Shown here in pieces: positions 1-10,541 of a stretch of 64,000 nucleotides of DNA. The stretch is taken from contig NZ_AEYF01000015.1 in the NCBI RefSeq assembly GCF_000292525.1, forward strand, positions 186,001 through 250,000, read 5' to 3'. The notes under the pieces were generated by a model. It saw only the letters and a program-made list of their open reading frames with translations, was not told the DNA's origin and made no database searches. The stretch is from Rhizobium sp. CCGE 510 (GTDB lineage: Bacteria; Pseudomonadota; Alphaproteobacteria; Rhizobiales; Rhizobiaceae). The translations under genes were made by a program, and so were the position numbers. Numbering within the stretch: position 1 is the first letter of the stretch; every line of letters starts with the position of its first letter.

Positions 1-8
1 GTGCATTT

Positions 9-1082
9 ATGGCATCGGTTGAACTGAACGATATTCGCAAGACCTATGGCGCCGTCGATGTCATCCACGGCATCTCGCTGGATATTCAGGATGGGGAATT
101 CGTCGCCCTGGTCGGGCCGTCCGGCTGCGGAAAATCGACGCTGCTGCGGATGATCGCCGGTCTCGAGGAAATCACCGATGGCGAGATCTCCATCGGCGGC
201 AAGGTGGTCAACGCCATGACGCCGCGCGAACGCAACATCGCCATGGTCTTCCAGTCTTACGCGCTCTATCCGCACATGACCGTGGCTGAAAACATGGGCT
301 TCAATCTGAAGCTCGCCGGCGTCGCCAAACCGCAGATCGAGCTCCGCGTCGCCGAGGCCGCCCGCATGCTCGATCTCGCCCAGCTGCTCGACCGCAAACC
401 GGCGCAGCTTTCCGGCGGTCAGCGCCAGCGCGTCGCCATGGGCCGCGCCGTCGTGCGCAATCCGGCCGTCTTTCTGTTCGACGAGCCGCTGTCGAACCTC
501 GATGCGAAACTCCGCGTGCAGATGCGCTCGGAAATCAAGACGCTGCACCAGAAGGTGAAGACGACCTCGATCTATGTCACCCACGACCAGATCGAAGCGA
601 TGACGCTGGCCGACCGCATCGTCGTGCTCAATCAGGGCAGGGTGGAGCAGCAGGGCACGCCGCTCGAACTTTACCGCAAGCCCGCCAATCTCTTCGTCGC
701 CGCCTTCATCGGATCGCCGGCGATGAACATGCTCGACGGCACCGTCGACGGCGAAAACGGCGCGCCCGCCGCCCGCCTCGAGGACGGCACGGCGATCCGC
801 ATCGCGCCAGATCGCAAGGTCAAGCTCGGCCAGGCCGTCACCATCGGCCTCCGCCCCGAACATCTCGTTCCCGGCCTGTCAGACGGCACGCCGCTTGCCG
901 GCCGCACCATGCTGGTCGAACCCACCGGCGCCCAGACCCATGTAGTTTTCGATCTCGCCGGCCAGCAGGTGACCGCCATCGTCGACGGCGAATACCCGGT
1001 CCGCTACGGCGCGGCGTTCGAGGCAAGTATTGCCAGCGATCAGGTGCATGTTTTCGACCGCGGCAGCGGCGTGGCGCTGTAA
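9..1082 (+). CDS. CUT1-type ABC transporter ATP-binding protein (UgpC/MsmK-like)
   Basis: This is the cytoplasmic ATPase subunit of a sugar or glycerol-phosphate ABC importer (357 aa, normal for the family). Walker [10 protein letters not shown] lies at residues 36-44, the LSGGQ signature at 134-138 and Walker B with D158-E159 just after. A TOBE-type C-terminal domain from about residue 240 carries the IGLRPEH motif, which is typical of UgpC/MalK proteins. The ATG at position 9 is the first one in the window, so its ribosome site cannot be judged. The partner binding protein and permeases must lie upstream, outside the window, or the ATPase may be shared with other CUT1 permeases. It resembles the second such ATPase at 16603. 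The family call is secure; the substrate is unknown. Confidence 0.93.
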   Translation: MASVELNDIRKTYGAVDVIHGISLDIQDGEFVALVGPSGCGKSTLLRMIAGLEEITDGEISIGGKVVNAMTPRERNIAMVFQSYALYPHMTVAENMGFNLKLAGVAKPQIELRVAEAARMLDLAQLLDRKPAQLSGGQRQRVAMGRAVVRNPAVFLFDEPLSNLDAKLRVQMRSEIKTLHQKVKTTSIYVTHDQIEAMTLADRIVVLNQGRVEQQGTPLELYRKPANLFVAAFIGSPAMNMLDGTVDGENGAPAARLEDGTAIRIAPDRKVKLGQAVTIGLRPEHLVPGLSDGTPLAGRTMLVEPTGAQTHVVFDLAGQQVTAIVDGEYPVRYGAAFEASIASDQVHVFDRGSGVAL

Positions 1083-1133
1083 GTAGGATTTGTTGGGGAC
1101 TACGATATTCTCGGCCTGCGAGGTCGGCGAGAT

Positions 1134-1257
1134 CAGCCCCTCACCCTAGCCCTCTCCCCGTAAAACACGAGAGGCGTGCGGGGACGGAGAGGTCTGCGGC
1201 TTGTCCCTTCTCCCCGCGCGCGGGGAGAAGGTGCCGGCAGGCGGATGAGGGGCAGCC
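1134..1257. repeat. Rhizobial intergenic palindromic element (RIME-like)
   Basis: The 261-base gap between the ABC ATPase and kdgD holds a GC-rich element. It begins with a CCCCTCACCCT segment and ends with its approximate inverse, GATGAGGGGC. Inside is a perfect 24-bp palindrome at 1207-1230 centred on CGCGCG, flanked by CTTCTCCCC and GGGGAGAAG arms. This architecture matches the RIME-type mosaic elements known between genes in Rhizobium. As RNA it would form a strong hairpin and might act as a terminator or mRNA-stabilising structure between the two converging genes; that role is inferred. Confidence 0.75.
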
Positions 1258-1343
1258 TCAGGGATGGATCGCACCGGCAGCGCACAAAGCCGAGGGCGAC
1301 ACTTGATAGAGAGCGAAATGCCGCGCCCTCGGTCTTTCACGTA

Positions 1344-3280
<1,937 letters not shown>

Positions 3281-3304
3281 GTGAGTCTCTTTCCATATTC
3301 AGCA

Positions 3305-3324
3305 ATGTCATATGACATAATATG
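3305..3324. promoter_or_regulatory. Candidate GntR operator upstream of uxuA
   Basis: A perfect 14-bp palindrome, ATGTCATATGACAT, occupies 3305-3318. It is followed immediately by an overlapping GACATAATATG (3314-3324). The same GACATAATATG string recurs at 4150-4160 in front of the divergent transporter operon. TGT-N6-ACA symmetry is compatible with FCD-family GntR operators. The regulator gene lies directly between the two sites, so joint control is inferred. Confidence 0.65.
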
Positions 3325-3345
3325 AATCTTGAAAGGTGTCGAGCC

Positions 3346-4056
3346 CTATTGCTGCTCGGCAAGCATTCGGTAGCGACGTTGGCTGGCCACCATATGCGCG
3401 CGCATCGCCTGGCGGGCGCGATCCGGATCCTGATCGGCGATGGCGGACAGGATCTCGACATGTTCGGCATAGACTTTTTGAAGATAGTCGCGCTCATTGG
3501 CTTCGGGCAGCGTCGGAAACTGGCCGCGGGGAATGGCCTTGGCGCCGAATTGGCGCAGGACATCGACATAGAATCGGTTGTTGGTGGCAGCGGCAATTGC
3601 CATGTGAAAGGCGTAGTCCGCCTCCACCGTTTGTTGTCCAGTCTCGATCAGGTTGGCCATTCTGCGGTTGGCCTCGCGGATGGCAGCCTCCTGCTCGGCG
3701 GTGCGGCGATAGGCGGCAATCGCCGCCGCTTCACCTTCGGCCGCCATGCGAAACTCCAGCAACTCAAGGGTTTCTGGGATGCTTTTGATTTCCACCGGGG
3801 TCAGCGGCAATATCGATTGAACCTTTGGATCTGCTACAAACACCCCTTTGCCCTGGATCGGTCTGACGAAGCCCGCCGACCTGAGGTCGGCAATCGCCTC
3901 GCGCACCACGGTGCGGCTGACCCCGAAGGTCGCTTCAAGCTGCGGCTCGGTCGGCAGCTGGTCCCCGACCCGCAATTTGCCGGTTTCGATTTGCGCTCGC
4001 AACTGATCGATGACCTGCTGCGCCAGTCGTTGCCGCCCACCATTGAGTGTTGTCAT
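3346..4056 (-). CDS. GntR-family transcriptional regulator (FadR/FCD subfamily)
   Basis: A 236-aa regulator. A winged helix-turn-helix occupies about residues 1-75, with the typical LPTEPQLEATFGVSRTVVREA recognition region, and an all-helical FCD ligand-binding domain follows (about 90-225). The ATG at 4056 is preceded by GGGGAG seven bases upstream. A longer reading from a TTG at 4086 lacks a comparable site, so I preferred the shorter form. The gene sits between the uxuA-kdgD pair and the divergent transporter operon, each with a related palindrome. It is therefore the likely ligand-responsive repressor of both, sensing a sugar acid such as a uronate or aldonate (inference). Confidence 0.9.
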   Translation of the reverse strand: MTTLNGGRQRLAQQVIDQLRAQIETGKLRVGDQLPTEPQLEATFGVSRTVVREAIADLRSAGFVRPIQGKGVFVADPKVQSILPLTPVEIKSIPETLELLEFRMAAEGEAAAIAAYRRTAEQEAAIREANRRMANLIETGQQTVEADYAFHMAIAAATNNRFYVDVLRQFGAKAIPRGQFPTLPEANERDYLQKVYAEHVEILSAIADQDPDRARQAMRAHMVASQRRYRMLAEQQ

Positions 4057-4149
4057 TTTTCTGCTCCCCAGTCCCTTCGCACTCAAGTCTCCCGTTCAGG
4101 TCTTGTCAATCGTATCAGACTTCGATAGATCATAATACGACATACGGGG

Positions 4150-4162
4150 GACATAATATGTC
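4150..4162. promoter_or_regulatory. Candidate GntR operator upstream of transporter operon
   Basis: GACATAATATGTC is a palindrome with six-base arms around a central A, 28 bp before the binding-protein start codon. It shares GACATAATATG with the site before uxuA. A related half-site-rich string (CATAATACGACATA) lies at about 4130-4143. The position next to the translation start fits a repressor site. Confidence 0.6.
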
Positions 4163-4190
4163 TCTTATGGTAATTCATGGAGGAGTGACA

Positions 4191-5786
4191 ATGAAGCATT
4201 TTTCTAAAGGTTTGTTCGTCGGGGCCGTTTTCGGCGCCTTGACGATGGCTGCGCCGCAGCTGCAGGCCGCCACGCCGCAGGACCAACTGGTTGTCGGTAC
4301 ATCGCTGGCCCAGGTTCTGTCCCTTGATCCACATCAGGCGACCGAAGGCAAAGCGGTCGAAATCATGTCGAATCTCTATGACCGGCTGGTCGCCAGCACA
4401 GCGGATGGCAAGATCCTTCCGCAGTTGGCGGAAAGCTGGAAGGTTGACGACAAAGGCATCACATTCACGCTGCGCAAAGCCAATTTCGCCTCCGGCAACC
4501 CGGTCACCTCGAAGGACGTCGTCTATTCGCTGGCGCGGCTGCTGAAGATGGATCAGGCCGCTGCCGCCAATCTCAAGCGCGTCGGTTATGACAAGAACAA
4601 TGTCGAAAAGCTCGTCAAGGCGGTCGACGACCAAACGGTGCGCATCGATCTCTCCGACCAGGTGACGGCGGAGCTTCTGCTCTACCGGCTGACGACGACG
4701 ACCACCAGCGTGGTCGACAGCGTCGAGGTCGAGAGCCACGCCGTCGACAATGACTACGGCAACGCCTGGATGCGGACGCATTCGGCCGGCTCCGGTCCGT
4801 TCACCCTCAATCGCTGGTCTCCGAACGAGCTTGTCATTCTCGACGCCAACAAAGGCTATGTCGACGGCGCTCCGAAGATGAAGCGCGTCATCGTCCGGCA
4901 TGTGCCGGAAAGCCAGGTCGAGCGGCTGATGCTGGAGCGCGGCGATATCGATATTGCCAGCGCGCTGACGGCCTCCGATCTCGCGACGTTCCAGGCCAAG
5001 CAGGGTTTTGCCATCCAGCGCATTCCGACAGGCGGTTTCTACGTTCTGTCGATGAATGCCGGCAACCAGTACCTCGCCAATCCCAAGGTCCGCGAAGCAA
5101 TCGCCTACGGCATCGACTACAAGGGCATCGAAAAGACGATCATGGGCCCCTACGGACGGGCAAGAACCGTTCCCGTTCCGGAGAACTTCGAATATGCGAT
5201 CCCGAGCCCGGATTGGCAGCTCAACGTCGAAAAGTCCAAGCAGTTGCTGAGCGAGGCGGGTTTCAAGGACGGCTTCACGCTAACGCTGAAGACCATTGCG
5301 CAAACGCCGCGCATCGATCTTGCCACCGCCATCCAGGCATCGCTTGCCCAGGTCGGCATCAAGATCGACATTCAGCAGGGCAACGGCTCGGAAATCATTG
5401 CCGCCCATCGCGCCAGGGATTTCGATCTGCTGATCCCGCAGACCAGCGCCTATATGCCGAACGTGCTCGGTTCGATGGAGCAGTTTTCCTCCAACCCGGA
5501 CAACTCGAAAGAGGCCAACAATGCCGGCAATTTCGTTTGGCGCTCGGCCTGGGACATTCCCGAGCTGACGGCCCTGACGGCAAAAGCATCGATGGAGCCG
5601 GACGCCAAGAAGCGCGGCGAACTCTACGTTCAGATGCAGAAGATGTTCATCGAACAGAAGCCGGCCGTGCTGCCGATGTTCGAGCGCTTTGAGCCGATCG
5701 TCCTGACCGGCAAGGTCCAGGGATATGTCGGACATCCGTCTCAAATGACGCGTCTCGAGAACGTGACCAAGGTCGAAACCCAGTAA
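4191..5786 (+). CDS. ABC transporter periplasmic solute-binding protein, family 5 (DppA/OppA type)
   Basis: The periplasmic receptor of a dipeptide/oligopeptide/oligosaccharide-type importer (531 aa). A signal peptide spans residues 1-26, with cleavage near LQA|ATPQ. The mature protein shows the SBP_bac_5 layout, with the early LDPHQATEGKA segment and PQLAESWKV, then GSGPFTLNRW in the second lobe. I chose the ATG at 4191 because GGAGGAG precedes it and the signal peptide starts there, although the frame stays open further upstream. It opens an operon of receptor, two permeases and two ATPases. The linkage to sugar-acid enzymes suggests uptake of uronides or other acidic oligosaccharides rather than peptides (inference). 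Confidence 0.92.
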   Translation: MKHFSKGLFVGAVFGALTMAAPQLQAATPQDQLVVGTSLAQVLSLDPHQATEGKAVEIMSNLYDRLVASTADGKILPQLAESWKVDDKGITFTLRKANFASGNPVTSKDVVYSLARLLKMDQAAAANLKRVGYDKNNVEKLVKAVDDQTVRIDLSDQVTAELLLYRLTTTTTSVVDSVEVESHAVDNDYGNAWMRTHSAGSGPFTLNRWSPNELVILDANKGYVDGAPKMKRVIVRHVPESQVERLMLERGDIDIASALTASDLATFQAKQGFAIQRIPTGGFYVLSMNAGNQYLANPKVREAIAYGIDYKGIEKTIMGPYGRARTVPVPENFEYAIPSPDWQLNVEKSKQLLSEAGFKDGFTLTLKTIAQTPRIDLATAIQASLAQVGIKIDIQQGNGSEIIAAHRARDFDLLIPQTSAYMPNVLGSMEQFSSNPDNSKEANNAGNFVWRSAWDIPELTALTAKASMEPDAKKRGELYVQMQKMFIEQKPAVLPMFERFEPIVLTGKVQGYVGHPSQMTRLENVTKVETQ

Positions 5787-5807
5787 GACTCGAGAGGACA
5801 GCCGATC

Positions 5808-6836
5808 ATGAAGGAACTCTCCGTAGCCGAATTTGGCCGACGCCTGGCGCATTTGCTGGTCAGCCTGTTCATTCTCCTCTGTGTGACCTTCGTGATCGGC
5901 CGCGTCCTGCCCACCGATCCGGTCGGCGCGATCGTCGGCGAACTCGCCGATCCCGCCGCCTATGCAGCGATGCGGGCCCGCCTGGGGCTCGATCTGCCGA
6001 TCTATCAGCAGTTCTTCCTCTATCTGAACGGGCTGGCGCATGGTGATTTCGGCACTGCCGTGCTCACCGGCAATCCTGTTTCCTCAGACCTCGCCCAGGC
6101 GTTTCCGGCGACATTCGAACTGGCGACGCTGGCGGTGATCATTTCGACATTCGTCGGTGTGCCGCTCGGCCTCATCGCGGCTTTGTTTCGCGACAGCTTC
6201 ATCGACAAGATAGCCCGGGTGGTCGCACTCGTCGGGCATTCGATCCCGGTCTTCTGGTTCGGCATCGTCGGGCTCGTCATCTTCTATGCGGGCCTGAACT
6301 GGGTCGGCGGGCCGGGCAGGATCGATGTCTTCTACGAAGGCCTCGTTACGCCGCGAACCGGCCTGTTGCTGATCGACAGCCTGCTGCAGGGTGAGACGGA
6401 AATCTTCTGGAATGCGCTCGGTCATATCATTCTGCCTGCCATCATTCTCGCCTATGCGGCGATGGCCTACATCACCCGCATGACACGCAGCTTCACCCTG
6501 GAGCAGTTGAGCCAGGATTACGTCATCGCCGCCCGTGCCAAGGGTGTGAGCCCCTTCGGCACGATCTGGCACCACGTGCTGCCGAACATTGCCGTGCAGT
6601 TGATCACCATCCTCGCCATTTCCTATGGCGGACTGCTCGAAGGCGCTGTCGTCACCGAGATCGTCTTCTCCTGGCCGGGCATCGGCCAGTACATGACGAA
6701 CGCCCTCATGATCGGCGACATGAACGCCATCGTGGCCGGCACCATCATCGTGGGATTCATCTTCATGCTGTTAAACTTCCTTGCCGACGTCGCTTACGCC
6801 GTCTTCGATCCGCGCATGCGGGAGGCGGCCCGATGA
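5808..6836 (+). CDS. ABC transporter permease (DppB type)
   Basis: An inner-membrane permease subunit of 342 aa. It has an N-terminal transmembrane segment at about residues 15-30, a periplasmic loop with the RLGLDLPIYQQF motif common to DppB/OppB proteins, and five further membrane spans. The cytoplasmic EAA coupling loop is seen around AARAKGVSPFGTIWHHVLPN, near residue 240. It starts 21 bp after the binding-protein gene, and its stop overlaps the next permease start by four bases, so the two permeases are translationally coupled. They would form a heterodimeric channel. Confidence 0.93.
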   Translation: MKELSVAEFGRRLAHLLVSLFILLCVTFVIGRVLPTDPVGAIVGELADPAAYAAMRARLGLDLPIYQQFFLYLNGLAHGDFGTAVLTGNPVSSDLAQAFPATFELATLAVIISTFVGVPLGLIAALFRDSFIDKIARVVALVGHSIPVFWFGIVGLVIFYAGLNWVGGPGRIDVFYEGLVTPRTGLLLIDSLLQGETEIFWNALGHIILPAIILAYAAMAYITRMTRSFTLEQLSQDYVIAARAKGVSPFGTIWHHVLPNIAVQLITILAISYGGLLEGAVVTEIVFSWPGIGQYMTNALMIGDMNAIVAGTIIVGFIFMLLNFLADVAYAVFDPRMREAAR

Positions 6837-7735
6837 GCGACGCCATCCACACTGACATTCAGATCCGCCCGCCAAGCGTCTCGACCCGCATAGCGGCGTC
6901 GTTTGCGCGCGCCGGCCGCAAATTGGCTGCCGAGCCGCTTGGCCTTGCCGGTTTCGTCATCCTCGGCCTGCTGTGCCTGATCGCCATCTTCGCGCCGCTT
7001 CTGGCGCCTTATGATCCGGTCGTGCAGTCGCTCGGCGATGCCTTGCAGGCCCCGAGCCTGGCGCATTGGGCTGGCACCGACGAATTCGGCCGCGACATTC
7101 TAAGTCGCCTGATCTTCGGCACGCGCATCACCATCCAGACCGTGCTGTCGATCTCCCTGATCGTCGGGCCGATCGGTCTGCTGATCGGCGTCGTCGCCGG
7201 CTTCTTCGGCGGGCGGACCGATGCGCTGCTGATGCGCGCCACCGATATCGTTCTGTCCTTCCCGTCGCTGATCCTGGCGCTGGCTTTTGCCGCCGCCCTC
7301 GGCGCCGGCCTGACCACGGCGATCATCGCGATCTCGCTGACCGCATGGCCGCCGATTGCCAGGCTTGCACGCGCCGAAGCCCTGGTCGTCAGAAACGCCG
7401 ACTATGTCGTCGCCGCCCGCCTCTACGGCGCTTCGCCGATCCGCATCCTTCTCCTCTATATCGCCCCGATGTGCGTTCCGTCAGTCATCGTTCGCCTGAC
7501 CCTCAACATGGCCGGCATCATCCTGACGGCAGCGTCGCTCGGCTTCCTCGGCCTCGGCGCGCAGCCGCCGGCGCCGGAATGGGGTGCGATGATCTCCAAC
7601 GGCCGCAAATTCATGCTCGATTACTGGTGGGTCGCCGTGATGCCGGGTGTCGCCATCCTTCTCACCAGCCTTGCCTTCAACATCGCCGGAGATGCTCTGC
7701 GCGACCTTTTGGATCCCCGCCATGCCAGATCGTAA
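6833..7735 (+). CDS. ABC transporter permease (DppC type)
   Basis: The second permease subunit (300 aa). An N-terminal membrane anchor is followed by the DppC signature segment around HWAGTDEFGRDILSRLIFG (about residues 77-95). The EAA loop AARLYGASPIRILLLYIAP lies near residue 190, and LGLGAQPPAPEWGAMI is near the C-terminus; all are standard for the subfamily. It overlaps the upstream permease by four bases (ATGA) and the downstream ATPase start by 14 bases, which indicates one tightly packed transcript. Confidence 0.93.
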   Translation: MSDAIHTDIQIRPPSVSTRIAASFARAGRKLAAEPLGLAGFVILGLLCLIAIFAPLLAPYDPVVQSLGDALQAPSLAHWAGTDEFGRDILSRLIFGTRITIQTVLSISLIVGPIGLLIGVVAGFFGGRTDALLMRATDIVLSFPSLILALAFAAALGAGLTTAIIAISLTAWPPIARLARAEALVVRNADYVVAARLYGASPIRILLLYIAPMCVPSVIVRLTLNMAGIILTAASLGFLGLGAQPPAPEWGAMISNGRKFMLDYWWVAVMPGVAILLTSLAFNIAGDALRDLLDPRHARS

Positions 7736-8582
7736 AATCCAAGATCATGATCTGCAGCCTGTTCTGTCCGTCAAAGGACTGAGCGTCCGCTTCGGCCGCG
7801 GCGCCGTGCCCGCCGTTTCCAATGTCAGTTTCGACGTCGGGCGCGAACGTGTCGGCATCGTCGGAGAATCCGGTTCCGGCAAATCGACGACGGGCCGCGC
7901 CATCATGCGGCTGCTGCCGCCGGCTGCGGTCGTCACCGCCGAACGCCTGGATCTTGGCGGCGATCCGTTGCTTTCAAGGAGCGAGCGGCAGATGGGTGGG
8001 CTTCGCGGCAAGGATATCGCGCTGATCATGCAGGATCCGCGTTATTCGCTGAATCCGGTGCTCTCGATCGGCAAGCAGGTCGCCGAAGCCGCACGCCTTC
8101 ATCTCAGTCTCGGCAAGGCCCAGGCGTTTGATGCTGCCCGCGCCATGCTGGAGCGCGTGCGCATCAGCGATCCGGACCGGGTCATGGCGCTTTATCCCCA
8201 CCAGATATCGGGCGGCATGGGCCAGCGCGTGATGATCGCCATGATGCTGCTGGCGCGGCCGAAGCTTGTTATCGCCGACGAACCGACCTCGGCGCTCGAT
8301 GTCAGCGTTCGCAAGGACGTGCTGCTGTTGCTCGATGAACTGGTGCGCGAGAACAATTCCGGCCTGCTGTTGATCAGCCACGATATTCGCATGGTGGCGG
8401 CTTTCTGCGAGCGCATCATCGTCATGTATGCCGGCCGCATCGTCGAGACGCTGACCAGTCTCGAAGAAGCGCGCCATCCCTATACGCGCGGGCTGATTGC
8501 CGCGTTGCCCGACCCGAAGAACCCGGTTCGCCGGCTGGCGGTTCTCGACCGGGCCAAACTCGATCTGGAGACGGCGCAATGA
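7722..8582 (+). CDS. ABC transporter ATP-binding protein (DppD/OppD type)
   Basis: The first of two ATPases in this importer (286 aa). The Walker A GESGSGKST is at about residues 47-55. ALIMQDPRYSLNPVLSIGKQ forms the Q-loop typical of DppD. The signature ISGGMGQR and Walker B VIADEPTSALDVS follow. The ATG at 7722 lies inside the end of the upstream permease gene; an open frame extends further upstream but overlaps the permease by nearly 90 bp, so the internal ATG is preferred. The C-terminal cysteine-rich or oligopeptide extension of classical OppD is short here. It pairs with the next gene as a heterodimer. Confidence 0.92.
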   Translation: MPDRKIQDHDLQPVLSVKGLSVRFGRGAVPAVSNVSFDVGRERVGIVGESGSGKSTTGRAIMRLLPPAAVVTAERLDLGGDPLLSRSERQMGGLRGKDIALIMQDPRYSLNPVLSIGKQVAEAARLHLSLGKAQAFDAARAMLERVRISDPDRVMALYPHQISGGMGQRVMIAMMLLARPKLVIADEPTSALDVSVRKDVLLLLDELVRENNSGLLLISHDIRMVAAFCERIIVMYAGRIVETLTSLEEARHPYTRGLIAALPDPKNPVRRLAVLDRAKLDLETAQ

Positions 8583-9322
8583 TCAATGTCCGCGACCTCG
8601 ATGTCGTCTTTGCCTCCGGCAAATCCAGCAATCATGTCGTCAGGGGCATCAGTTTTCAGGTCAAGCAGGGGGAGACGCTGGGCATCGTCGGCGAATCCGG
8701 CTGCGGCAAATCGACGGTGCTGCGTTGCCTTGCCGGAATGGAGGCCGGCTGGACTGGGCAGATCGAGCTTGGCGGCAGACAGATCGGCAAGCAGCGCTCC
8801 CGCGAGGAGCTGAAGTTCGCCCAGATGGTGTTTCAGGACCCTTACGGATCCCTGCATCCACGCCATCGGATCGGCACCGCGCTCGCCGAGCCGCTGCGCG
8901 CCATGCGCCATTCCGACATCTGGTCGAAGGTCGAAAAGGCCTTGGTCCAGGTGGGACTGCCGGCGAGCTTCGCCAATCGTTTTCCCCATGAGCTTTCCGG
9001 CGGTCAGCGGCAGCGCGTGGCGATCGCCCGGGCGCTGATCCTGTCGCCGCCCATTCTGCTGCTCGACGAGCCGACATCGGCGCTCGATGTCTCGGTCCAG
9101 GCCGAAATCCTCAACCTGCTTGCCGATCAGCGCGAGGAAAAGGGACTGACCTATCTGCTCGTCAGCCACGACCTCGCCGTCATCGCCCATATGTGCGACC
9201 GGGTGTTGATCATGAAGAACGGTTGTTTCGTCGACGAACTGACCAGAGAGGATCTGCAGGCCGGCGTCACGCATGATGCCTATGCGCGCGAGCTGTTCGA
9301 AGCGAGCTTCATCGAAGCTTGA
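8579..9322 (+). CDS. ABC transporter ATP-binding protein (DppF/OppF type)
   Basis: The second ATPase (247 aa), shorter than E. coli DppF because it lacks the long C-terminal extension. It has Walker A GESGCGKST, a Q-loop in QMVFQDPYGSLHPRHRIG, the signature LSGGQRQR and Walker B LLLDEPTSALDVSVQ. Its start overlaps the upstream ATPase stop by four bases, and its end overlaps the tail of the convergent LacI gene by 14 bases. It completes the five-gene importer. Confidence 0.92.
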   Translation: MINVRDLDVVFASGKSSNHVVRGISFQVKQGETLGIVGESGCGKSTVLRCLAGMEAGWTGQIELGGRQIGKQRSREELKFAQMVFQDPYGSLHPRHRIGTALAEPLRAMRHSDIWSKVEKALVQVGLPASFANRFPHELSGGQRQRVAIARALILSPPILLLDEPTSALDVSVQAEILNLLADQREEKGLTYLLVSHDLAVIAHMCDRVLIMKNGCFVDELTREDLQAGVTHDAYARELFEASFIEA

Positions 9323-10355
9323 TATTCGGGCTGACGGCCGCCACGCTGCCTCTTTCGACGAGATGGCAGGCAAGCTCGACGCGGCGCCGAGGTGCGGCCA
9401 GGCCGAGCATCATGTCGCGCAGCAGATCGAGCGCGGTGGCGCCGAGTTCGCGCATCGGAATATGCACCGTCGACAGCGGCGGAGTGACAAAGGCCGACTG
9501 CGGCAGGTCGTCAATGCCCATGACGGAGATGTCCTGCGGCACGACATAACCCATCGCCTGCAATCCGCGCACGGCGCCGGCGGCAAGGCTGTCGCCCGCC
9601 GTCAGGATGGCGGTGAAGGAAAGGCCTTTGTCGCGGACGAGGCGGGTGATCGCCTCGGCGCCGAGTTCCGGCAGCCAGTCGTCCACCTCGAGCACCAGAT
9701 CGGCATCGGCCGTCAGCCCGTGATGCCGCAGGGCATCGCGCCAGCCCTCGAGGCGCCGCTCGATCGTCCGCCGACCCGGCCTCAGCATGAACAGGATGCG
9801 TTCATGTCCGGCCTTGATCAGGTGCTCGGCGGCGATGAAGGCGGCCGAGCGGTTGCAGGGCGTCACACTCGAAAGCCGCATATAGGGATCGTCGCTATTG
9901 ACCAGCACGACCGGCTTGCCGAGACCGGCGGCTGCCGCCAGCATATCCTCCTCGTCGACGGTCAGGATCAGCATGCCGCCAAAGCTCGGATCATCACGCA
10001 TCTCGGCGACGACGCGGGCTTCATCGCCCTTGTCGGCGACAGGACGCATCGCCAGCTCGATGCCGAGGGCGGCCGCACGCGCATTCAATCCTTCGAGCAC
10101 ATAGAGCGTGAACTGGTTGCGCACATAATCGATCATCGCCGCGCCGGAGGCGACGAGCATGACTTTTTTGCCGGCGACGCTTCCCGGCACGGCGTAGCTG
10201 ACGGCACTTGCCGTTTCCAGCACCAGCTTGCGGATATCAGGCCGGACGCCCTTTTCGCCGGCCAAGGCGCGCGAGACCGTGCTGATCGAGACGCCGCATC
10301 GGGCGGCGATATCGTCGAGGCGCGTGCGCCTGCCTTTTTTCTCGTCCCCCGCCAT
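9309..10355 (-). CDS. LacI-family transcriptional regulator
   Basis: A 348-aa regulator. The N-terminal LacI helix-turn-helix is at about residues 12-32 (LDDIAARCGVSISTVSRALA), followed by the hinge and a periplasmic-binding-protein-like effector domain with the typical SVMGIDDLPQSAFVTPPLSTV segment near residue 280. GAGGAG lies upstream of the ATG at 10355. It is divergent from the 839-aa gene and the CUT1 sugar transporter, so it is the likely sugar-responsive regulator of that operon. It converges on, and slightly overlaps, the Dpp-type ATPase gene. Confidence 0.93.
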   Translation of the reverse strand: MAGDEKKGRRTRLDDIAARCGVSISTVSRALAGEKGVRPDIRKLVLETASAVSYAVPGSVAGKKVMLVASGAAMIDYVRNQFTLYVLEGLNARAAALGIELAMRPVADKGDEARVVAEMRDDPSFGGMLILTVDEEDMLAAAAGLGKPVVLVNSDDPYMRLSSVTPCNRSAAFIAAEHLIKAGHERILFMLRPGRRTIERRLEGWRDALRHHGLTADADLVLEVDDWLPELGAEAITRLVRDKGLSFTAILTAGDSLAAGAVRGLQAMGYVVPQDISVMGIDDLPQSAFVTPPLSTVHIPMRELGATALDLLRDMMLGLAAPRRRVELACHLVERGSVAAVSPNIKLR

Positions 10356-10399
10356 GTCGTTCTCCTCGCTCCCACTCCTTTATGCAAAAATCTTTCAGA

Positions 10400-10407
10400 T
10401 TGCGCAA
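10400..10407. promoter_or_regulatory. Possible LacI-family operator in divergent promoter
   Basis: TTGCGCAA is a perfect 8-bp palindrome with a central CG, the usual core of LacI-family operators. It lies in the 186-bp gap between lacI-like and the 839-aa gene, with a weaker partner (TGCACAATTGCCCAA) some 30 bp further on. Short palindromes occur by chance, so this is tentative. Confidence 0.35.
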
Positions 10408-10541
10408 ACAGAATGCCTATGCACAATTGCCCAAGAGGAGTCCGCGGCAAGCGGCAGAGCAGGGAGGCTTTGAAGATGCGGCTTGACCGCCAGTCCATGC
10501 GTCGGCGTTTCAGACGTCTCGCGGCTCGAGCGAGCTGAAGC

